In this document: piece by piece, positions 1 to 5,087 of the stretch
How the letters are laid out: each line of letters starts with the position of its first letter
Position numbering within the stretch: position 1 is the stretch's first letter
From: an uncultured Saprospiraceae bacterium
Lineage (GTDB): Bacteria; Bacteroidota; Bacteroidia; Chitinophagales; Saprospiraceae
DNA length: 7,870 bases
Direction of reading: 5' to 3'
NCBI GenBank assembly: GCA_938002705.1
Contig: CALLAG010000267.1
Coordinates: 1-7,870, forward strand
The notes under the pieces: model-generated
The model's input: the letters and a program-made list of their open reading frames with translations, nothing else
What the model was told of the DNA's origin: nothing
Database searches by the model: none
Program-made: the position numbers and the translations under genes

Positions 1-576
1 CCATCCTAAGAATGGTGTTTCTCTGTTGTATGGTGCCTTATACTTTTCTGCCAGCAGCTGCCCACCTTTCATGACGAGCATAGCTCTGGTTTTCTTTTCC
101 CATTGCCCGTCTCTGTCAAATGCTTCTGCCAGAGCTAATTCTAATTTGCCAAGTTGCTCTTCAGTGAGGTCTGGTTTTACTTCTTTGATGCCATATGGCC
201 ATGGTAAGGTGTCTGTTGGTTTTAAGATAGATCGTGCTGGGGGCTTGTATTTGCTTATGTGATTATCATCGCCTATTAACAGCTTACAGCCTAATCCAGG
301 GCGATATACAGATGTCGATTTTGATAATCCTAATACTGCTGAACTAACGGACTGCGATGACTCATCGACTTGTATAGAAGCGAGGTTCTGAGGAAATGCA
401 TTAAGGTCTTCATTCTCTACTGTCTCTATAGTCCTGCCTGACACGAATATAGACGAGCAAGCTCTCTTAGCTGCATAACCATTAATGATCGGTAACTTAG
501 GGTAGACGTAGAATAGGGATATCAATATAACTGCAATGAGCAATAATATGAGTATTCTAAAAATCCATTTTTTCAT
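1..576 (-). CDS. Membrane-anchored serine hydrolase, beta-lactamase (class C) superfamily, N-terminal part
   Basis: This is a partial gene: 192 codons from ATG at 576-574 to the left edge, with no stop. Residues 4-24 (WIFRILILLLIAVILISLFYV) form one hydrophobic segment after a basic start, so the protein is probably an N-anchored or exported protein. A conserved-looking CSSIFVSGR stretch (40-48) follows, then LPWPYG (124-129), then the start of the catalytic domain, TRAMLVMKGGQLLAEKY (163-179), ending in TPFLGW (187-192). In class C beta-lactamase-like hydrolases (Pfam PF00144-type, including NylB-like esterases) this LGW directly precedes the SMTKS active-site motif, so the nucleophile Ser and Lys should lie just outside the window. 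Substrate cannot be told: such proteins can be esterases, amidases or peptidases. The start is 45 nt after the SUI1 stop on the same strand, suggesting one transcript. No Shine-Dalgarno is seen. Family assignment is fairly sure; catalytic competence cannot be checked here. Confidence 0.85.
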   Translation of the reverse strand, partial: MKKWIFRILILLLIAVILISLFYVYPKLPIINGYAAKRACSSIFVSGRTIETVENEDLNAFPQNLASIQVDESSQSVSSAVLGLSKSTSVYRPGLGCKLLIGDDNHISKYKPPARSILKPTDTLPWPYGIKEVKPDLTEEQLGKLELALAEAFDRDGQWEKKTRAMLVMKGGQLLAEKYKAPYNRETPFLGW

Positions 577-621
577 AAAGCGGGGTTTAGTCAGAACTTT
601 GTACTATTGATAAGGATAGCA

Positions 622-975
622 TTATCCCCCAGACTTCTTGATGTCTTTGGCGCCTTTGCCTTTGAGGAACTCTATGATACGGTCTCTATTGTCACCTTGG
701 ATGATGATCTCACCATCTTTTTGAGATCCTCCTACACCTAAGAATGATTTGAGCTCTCGTTCTATCTCTTTCATCATTGCATTAGTCATGTCCAAGCCTC
801 TGATGATAGAGTTAGGCTTACCTCGTCGCTTTTCTATGTGTACGCGTATTGTAGACTTCTCTACGAAGTGATTACTTTTCATTTTCTTTTCTTGCGGTTC
901 TTCTGGAGCATTATCCGGATTGCCCAATTTTTTAAAATCATCCCAATTGAGGGAAGTTCCTTTCTTATTTGACAT
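622..975 (-). CDS. SUI1/YciH family (eIF1-like) translation factor
   Basis: The protein has 117 residues and is complete, from ATG at 975-973 to TAA at 624-622. Residues 42-115 form a SUI1 fold: a basic loop KRRGKPNSIIRGL (49-61), a helix (about 64-77), then LGVGGSQKDGEIIIQGD (79-95) and a final helix ending in the typical C-terminal basic/GG tail (KKSGG). The GVGGS.KDGEI.IQGD signature is the bacterial YciH/SUI1 hallmark. Residues 1-40 are a polar linker rich in Lys, Glu and Pro, as often seen in front of the domain in Bacteroidota. Eukaryotic eIF1 acts in start-codon selection on the small ribosomal subunit. The bacterial homologues bind the ribosome but their role is poorly settled, so the cellular function here is inference. 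It lies upstream of the serine hydrolase and downstream of the large secreted protein, all on the minus strand. An in-frame stop 15 nt upstream (990-988) supports this start. Confidence 0.95.
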   Translation of the reverse strand: MSNKKGTSLNWDDFKKLGNPDNAPEEPQEKKMKSNHFVEKSTIRVHIEKRRGKPNSIIRGLDMTNAMMKEIERELKSFLGVGGSQKDGEIIIQGDNRDRIIEFLKGKGAKDIKKSGG

Positions 976-1089
976 GCAATTATTATTTTACAATAGTAAG
1001 ATTATAGAATCCAAGGTATATAAATCTTTTGAACCTTAAGCGATTGATCATTGGATATTACCTCCTCTATGTATTCTTTCATAAGAGCA
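976..1089 (-). promoter_or_regulatory. Short intergenic region upstream of SUI1, possible weak promoter
   Basis: This 114-nt AT-rich gap separates the large secreted protein gene from SUI1. On the minus strand TACTATTG (complement of 991-998) differs at one base from the Bacteroidota -7 consensus TAnnTTTG and lies about 15 nt before the SUI1 ATG. A TTTA lies about 22 nt upstream of it, near where a -33 TTTG box would be expected. I see no strong stem-loop with a T-run after the large gene, so read-through from that gene is also possible. The promoter call is tentative. Confidence 0.2.
983..1051 (-). other. Possible 22-codon leader ORF behind a perfect AGGAGGT
   Basis: On the minus strand a reading frame starts at ATG 1051-1049, encodes MINRLRFKRFIYLGFYNLTI plus VK, and stops at TAA 985-983 (a second TAA follows), 7 nt before the SUI1 start codon. 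AGGAGGT (complement of 1060-1066) sits 8 nt upstream of its ATG, an ideal Shine-Dalgarno position. None of the four annotated genes in the window has such a site. The peptide is basic and aromatic and resembles nothing I recognise. It could be a translational leader coupled to SUI1, or chance: AGGAGG also occurs by accident elsewhere, for example on the plus strand near 4523 inside the large minus-strand gene. Treated as a candidate only. Confidence 0.2.
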
Positions 1090-4000
1090 TTATTTCACAA
1101 TAAAAATCTTTTCTGTCATATAGCCTTCCGTATTTCTTATGTGTATAAGATAGATTCCTGTTTCATAATCATCAGTAGATATGTTTAAATGATTCTGAAA
1201 TGTTGTTTTATAGCTTAGCTGACCTACTACGTCAAAGATGTAACATTCTGATTCTATATTAAGATCACTATTTATACTAATAATTTCGCGAATGTATCTG
1301 ATGTCCGTATGGTCAGATATGATTTCATTATTACTGTCTATAAGATCACATTCTGGATCTAATTCAATGATTGTGACACAATCTATTTGATTTATGATGT
1401 TAACGTTTAATTCATTTATGATCTCTGCAGTATCAAAAGGACCTATCGTGACTGGAAGGTCAGAAAGATTATAAGACCCATAAGAATTTCCATTGCCACT
1501 TAACTCAAACTGCATCGTGTCTTGATCAAGAGGATATGAGAAGTTGATAATATAAAAGTAACTATCGTCTACGCATTCAGTTTGTATTGCTTCGAGATTC
1601 TGGAATGTACAGAGGCCCATATCTTCAAGATTAAGTGTGATGTTACTGCAGCAATCTGGATTGTCATTGTCACATACTTCTATTGTAACTGTTCCTTCGG
1701 TATCAAACTGATCTATGATTATATCATAAGGTACATCCATGTAGTCGTTGAAACTATAGAATGTACCGTCTACGAATAAGTCAAAACCGACATCTGCTGT
1801 TCCTGTATGGGTGAAATCAAAAGTGACCTGTAAGAAACTATCGGTTGTGATATTGTAACTTAGAATAACCAGATTTTCTATTGCACATTCTTCTGACTGT
1901 TCACAACAATCTGGGGCATCTATACTTATAGCTGTATTGCATGCATCATCTTCGTTATCTATTATGACAAGTTCGTTGATCTCGTCACAGCTATCGAATG
2001 GTCCAATCCTGTAGAGATTCTCTCCGTAATCAAATGAACCGAATACTGTTCCATTACCCCGAGCAGTAAATCCACTAATTCCTGGATTGGATACAACGAA
2101 GCTAAAGTCAACAAAGTATATACTATCTGTAGAACATGGTAGCGTCTCTGCAGTTAATTCTGTTATAGCACAGTTGTCATTCTCGATACAACAATCAGGT
2201 GTATCCACAAGAATGGCTGAGCTACAAGAGCTAAAATTAGAATCGATTATGATTAGTTCTTCTATATCACCACAGTTTTCAAACGGACCAATTCTATATG
2301 TACTTTGTCCATAATCAAATGTTCCATATTCATTACCATCACCTCTTGCTATAAATCCATCTATGCCTGGGTTTTCTATTAAGAATGAGAAGTCTACGAA
2401 GTAGAATCCATTAGAATTGCATGGTAACGTTTCAGACGTTAATTCTGTAATCTCACAAGTGGTTCCGATACAACAATCCGCATCAGCGACTGCGATTGTC
2501 GCATTACAGTTATTAATATTGTCATTTATAGTTAGTTCGGCGATACCCCCACAATTAAATGGTCCCAAACTATAAGAGTCTTGACCATAATCAAAACTCC
2601 CTAATGTAATACCGTTACTCGTGGCTGTAAATCCATTGCAATTTGGTGAGTTGTAATCAAATTCAAAATCTATAGTATAGATACTGTCTGCAGAACAGGG
2701 GTTAGTCTCTACAAGCAAATTTGTTATGGTACAGCTGTCACTAACAAAACATTCCTCAGAGGGAAGTACCGTTATAGTAACACAACAATCGCCTACGCAA
2801 TCAGCATCATCACATGGCTCGTCACATGGACCATATATGTTCTCGATGCATATTTGATAGTCAGTTTTCACATCTACTATTGGTAAGTTGATTAATGGAG
2901 TTCCTTGTCCTCCATTAGATATCTGAGAAAACGTCATATCAGATAGTCCGTCTATTTGTGGAAAAGCACTCCATTCATAGCATAGATCTAACTCTGGATT
3001 ATAGCTGCCAGGATCATTGTACTGCCCATTGTCAGTAGGAGAGCTTCCATCATGTAAGACATTGAATCTTACTGACTGACCAGCACAATAATTGCCGTCT
3101 AACGTAGAAGAGCATTCGGTCTCCACAATAACACTTTCCATATTATCCAGTATGTACGCTTCTTGTCCTGAGATGGCAATGTCATAATTACACTCTGCTC
3201 CATTACATCCATCTACGAAGAGGTAATAAGTATTACCTACTATCATATCTGATAATGAGAAGTCTTTGCACTCTAAAGTATTAGGACACGAACCATCACC
3301 GGCTATACAATCTCCATTGCATGAGTCATAGATTCCTGCTTGTATGCCTATGGAACCTCCTGAGGGAATGCAATCACTTGGACATACTTCTATTTGTAAG
3401 AGAGGTGATCCAGCTACAAATGCGAACCACGACATGTTATTAGGAACACCCTGACCATTACAGAGTGCCTGCGGTTGTGGAGGGCCTTGTATCCCTCCTT
3501 GATAGGGCGGATTACAAGAAGCGAAGCCCTGAAGAAGATCATTGACATTACAAGTGAAACATCCATCAGCAATTGCATCTTCACATACTGGACAAAAAAC
3601 TCCATTGGCACCGCTGCAGTTAGCGCATTCTGGATCTATCTCAAATTCATGTATAAGAGTTTCACCACATCCATCTTCTAACGTATATGTAACTATTATA
3701 GATCCTCCATTTGGGGAAATTGGGCATGGGGTATGGGATGATGTGAAAGTAGCTCCACACGAACTAATCCAGTGTACACCTTCTAATAAAGGGAAAGGCC
3801 AGGTCTGGGCATTGGGATCTGTAATGTCTTCTGACCACACACACCCTGGGAAAGAATAATCTGACTGACATTCATTTTCGTTTAGTATAAGACCTATGTC
3901 GCTTGGTAAGTTGTCATCTGGATTAAGCCATTGTAATTGATTACTTGGATTTGGATCTATCTCATATGTAAAGGTGATAGGACTTTTGGCATTGACATTA

Positions 4001-4545
4001 CCGCATTCGTCTTCTATTGTATATTCGAATAAGACAACTCCCTCGGTCTCACAGATAACCCCAGAGAAATCGGGTAGACCTTGTATGTCAATGATTCCAT
4101 CGCAAGCATCTGTTACCTCTAAAGGCGGGGCAGATTGTTCTATTTCTGAAAGACAATTTACAGAAATTGTCAAATCGTTAACATTAGTAAAAGGTGGCTG
4201 ACTATCTTCTATAAGATATGTCGCTGATGTTGACACAGAAGGACTACCACAATCATCGCTGACTGTCCATGTAATTGTGACTTCAGACTCACAGCTGGAA
4301 GTCATAACCCAGTTAGCTGATGAGTAGTCGTCATTTATCATTATTGTACCTCCACAATCTGTCGTAGCAGCAGTCAATATTTGTGATGATTGTGATATGT
4401 ACCAATCTTGAAAATCTATATTCTGGTCAGGATCTGAGCCAGTACATTCTGCATTATCATTGACTGCTATATACCCTAAGGTTATGTCTGCATAGCTTAA
4501 TTGTGTCAAGGTGAAAAGTATAAGGAGGATAAGACTATTTTTCAT
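1090..4545 (-). CDS. Large cysteine-rich secreted protein with HYR-like modules, five tandem repeats and a T9SS type A sorting domain
   Basis: The protein has 1151 residues. The reading frame is open 13 codons further upstream, but ATG at 4545-4543 is preferred because it puts a signal peptide at the N terminus (MKNSLILLILFTLTQLSYA, cleavage near residue 19). Three HYR-like beta modules follow, marked by SDDCG (96-100), EDECG (178-182) and EDGCG (290-294). Then come a cluster of three CxxC motifs (307-332), a beta-sandwich-like module with NNMSWFAFVAGSP (369-381) and YYLFVDGCNG (440-449) that resembles PPC-type domains, a PKD-like module (about 470-595), and five tandem repeats of about 80-91 residues (604-1067). 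The C terminus (about 1086-1151) matches the T9SS type A sorting domain: YIFDVVGQ, then GIYLIHIR and a final EKIFIVK. The usual YPNP at the start of that domain is missing. Signal peptide plus sorting domain imply Sec export, T9SS passage and surface attachment or release. No catalytic motif is visible; an adhesive or structural role is inferred. It is divergent from the other giant gene across 542 nt. Confidence 0.93.
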   Translation of the reverse strand: MKNSLILLILFTLTQLSYADITLGYIAVNDNAECTGSDPDQNIDFQDWYISQSSQILTAATTDCGGTIMINDDYSSANWVMTSSCESEVTITWTVSDDCGSPSVSTSATYLIEDSQPPFTNVNDLTISVNCLSEIEQSAPPLEVTDACDGIIDIQGLPDFSGVICETEGVVLFEYTIEDECGNVNAKSPITFTYEIDPNPSNQLQWLNPDDNLPSDIGLILNENECQSDYSFPGCVWSEDITDPNAQTWPFPLLEGVHWISSCGATFTSSHTPCPISPNGGSIIVTYTLEDGCGETLIHEFEIDPECANCSGANGVFCPVCEDAIADGCFTCNVNDLLQGFASCNPPYQGGIQGPPQPQALCNGQGVPNNMSWFAFVAGSPLLQIEVCPSDCIPSGGSIGIQAGIYDSCNGDCIAGDGSCPNTLECKDFSLSDMIVGNTYYLFVDGCNGAECNYDIAISGQEAYILDNMESVIVETECSSTLDGNYCAGQSVRFNVLHDGSSPTDNGQYNDPGSYNPELDLCYEWSAFPQIDGLSDMTFSQISNGGQGTPLINLPIVDVKTDYQICIENIYGPCDEPCDDADCVGDCCVTITVLPSEECFVSDSCTITNLLVETNPCSADSIYTIDFEFDYNSPNCNGFTATSNGITLGSFDYGQDSYSLGPFNCGGIAELTINDNINNCNATIAVADADCCIGTTCEITELTSETLPCNSNGFYFVDFSFLIENPGIDGFIARGDGNEYGTFDYGQSTYRIGPFENCGDIEELIIIDSNFSSCSSAILVDTPDCCIENDNCAITELTAETLPCSTDSIYFVDFSFVVSNPGISGFTARGNGTVFGSFDYGENLYRIGPFDSCDEINELVIIDNEDDACNTAISIDAPDCCEQSEECAIENLVILSYNITTDSFLQVTFDFTHTGTADVGFDLFVDGTFYSFNDYMDVPYDIIIDQFDTEGTVTIEVCDNDNPDCCSNITLNLEDMGLCTFQNLEAIQTECVDDSYFYIINFSYPLDQDTMQFELSGNGNSYGSYNLSDLPVTIGPFDTAEIINELNVNIINQIDCVTIIELDPECDLIDSNNEIISDHTDIRYIREIISINSDLNIESECYIFDVVGQLSYKTTFQNHLNISTDDYETGIYLIHIRNTEGYMTEKIFIVK
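1093..1290 (-). other. T9SS type A C-terminal sorting domain (coding segment)
   Basis: This segment encodes the last 66 residues of the large minus-strand protein. The pattern is a beta strand with YIFDVVGQ (the common 'v.Dv.Gq' turn), a polar stretch ending LNIS, then GIYLIHIR and a final strand EKIFIVK at the exact C terminus. This is the layout of the Por/T9SS C-terminal signal that is recognised for translocation and then removed or exchanged for a surface anchor. The N-terminal YPNP motif found in most members is not present; the sequence before it (SDHTDIRYIREIISINSDLN) could be a degenerate first strand. Confidence 0.85.
1345..2736 (-). repeat. Array of five protein-level tandem repeats inside the secreted protein gene
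   Basis: Five units of about 80-91 residues lie end to end: nt 2736-2470, 2460-2188, 2175-1903, 1890-1648 and 1614-1345. Units 1-3 share C.I..L..ET.PC, DF.F, GF.A...G, G.FDYG...Y..GPF, EL.I.D and a closing D..DCC (A or P before DCC). Units 2 and 3 are closest, with about 54 identical positions out of 91 in my hand alignment. Unit 4 keeps the opening C.I.NL and the closing PDCC but has lost the GPF block. Unit 5 has GNGNSYGSY and LPVTIGPF, a variant I associate with repeats in other Saprospiraceae surface proteins. The paired cysteines at the ends suggest disulfide-braced beta modules. Nucleotide identity between units is clearly lower than protein identity, so the array is old rather than freshly duplicated. 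Confidence 0.85.
3550..3627 (-). other. Cluster of three CxxC motifs at an 11-residue period
   Basis: Within the large minus-strand protein, CANC, CPVC and CFTC begin at residues 307, 318 and 329, an exact 11-residue spacing, between the last HYR-like module and the PPC-like module. In an exported protein these would more likely be disulfides than a metal site, but a Cys4/Cys6 metal knuckle cannot be excluded. I believe similar Cys-rich linkers precede the SWFAFVAGSP module in other Saprospiraceae proteins; that is memory, not a search. Confidence 0.6.
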
Positions 4546-4570
4546 AAATCTCTTTTTAAGTTGTTGTTCT

Positions 4571-4600
4571 AATGCGTAAGTCACTTGATTCTATCGCATT
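4571..4600. promoter_or_regulatory. Inverted repeat AATGCG-N18-CGCATT in the 5' leader of the large minus-strand gene
   Basis: Perfect 6-bp arms (4571-4576 and 4595-4600) enclose 18 nt that contain the odd palindrome AAGTCACTT (4578-4586). It sits 26-55 nt upstream of the chosen ATG of the minus-strand gene, so it could be an operator or a leader hairpin. Arms this short can arise by chance. Confidence 0.2.
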
Positions 4601-4752
4601 AAAATACAAATTACATTAAAGTTTGCCTCTGTAATCACTAAGTATTTATCTACTGCAGTATAAGTCATTCTTCTGCTAACTATGACTATGAGAGATTAAT
4701 CTTAGCCCTTATATCCGATGATTATCTATAAGCTTACACGTGATATGAGCAA

Positions 4753-4768
4753 AGTAATAGGTATTACT
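4753..4768. promoter_or_regulatory. Perfect 7+2+7 palindrome, candidate operator
   Basis: AGTAATA-GG-TATTACT is a perfect inverted repeat with a 2-nt centre, lying in the divergent region about 210 nt from one start codon and 320 nt from the other. Its size and symmetry fit the site of a dimeric helix-turn-helix regulator, which could serve both genes. No regulator gene is in the window, so the role is a guess. Confidence 0.3.
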
Positions 4769-4940
4769 CTTGTCATTTCTATAGATTTTATGTGGGTTAA
4801 ATACTATTGGAATTATCCCCCGATTATTCCCGTCAGTCCACATATTGCTTAAAGTATAGCGATTTTCTCAAATATTAATTTATTTCCATATATCATCAAA
4901 ATATTGATTAGTAACTCACTACACATTACCCTAAAAGATA

Positions 4941-4957
4941 ATATGAGATCATATGAG
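4941..4957. repeat. Direct repeat ATATGAG spaced by one helical turn
   Basis: ATATGAG occurs at 4941-4947 and 4951-4957, exactly 10 bp apart, so both copies face the same side of the helix. A third copy lies at 4743-4749 and a near copy (CTATGAG) at 4686-4692. Repeats in helical phase are typical of binding sites for response regulators, but a 7-mer in AT-rich DNA is weak evidence. Confidence 0.2.
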
Positions 4958-5019
4958 TTATAGTCGTAATGTGAGTGGCTTTTTGGAATAGATGTTGGTC
5001 TTAGTACGACGAAGTAAAA

Positions 5020-5041
5020 GGGTTTGGTATATCAAATACCC
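5020..5041 (+). promoter_or_regulatory. Imperfect hairpin upstream of the plus-strand giant gene
   Basis: GGGTTTG can pair with CAAATACCC, leaving a 2-nt bulge (AT) and a GTATAT loop. It ends 46 nt before the preferred ATG. It could be part of the 5' leader or an operator; there is no T-run to make it a terminator. Only seven base pairs support it. Confidence 0.2.
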
Positions 5042-5087
5042 AAATTTTCTTTTAACGAGCACAAACGATACAATTAATATTTTAAGA

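Larger units (their letters stand above)
4546..5087. promoter_or_regulatory. Divergent intergenic region between two giant secreted protein genes
   Basis: These 542 nt are AT-rich and hold no convincing gene. They must carry the promoters of both flanking genes, but I find no full match to TTTG-N19-21-TAnnTTTG. On the minus strand TAATTTG (complement of 4607-4613, about 62 nt before the ATG) is a near -7 box. Neither gene has a clear Shine-Dalgarno: the minus gene is preceded by AAAAAGAGATTT and the plus gene by TAATATTTTAAGA. Symmetric elements are listed separately (4571-4600, 4753-4768, 4941-4957, 5020-5041). A 35-codon plus-strand frame at 4745-4852 (MSKVIGITLVISIDF...) is short and without a ribosome-binding site; I do not call it a gene. 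Confidence 0.6.

Noticed and set aside
26..262. Plus-strand 78-codon frame opposite the serine hydrolase
   Set aside because: Its translation is an antisense shadow; the minus-strand frame matches a known hydrolase family throughout.
1582..4201. Several plus-strand frames of 65-105 codons and a second minus-strand frame (3414-3611) inside the large secreted protein gene
   Set aside because: All lie within the 1151-residue gene, encode low-complexity or Ser/Ile/Cys-rich shadows, and have no recognisable domain or start signal.
4546..4584. 13-codon N-terminal extension of the large minus-strand protein
   Set aside because: It would put a charged stretch (MTYALEQQLKKRF) before the signal peptide; ATG at 4545 gives a normal signal sequence.
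4992..5087. Upstream in-frame ATG adding 32 codons to the plus-strand giant protein
   Set aside because: The extension lacks signal-peptide character and would bury the clear signal peptide that begins at 5088.
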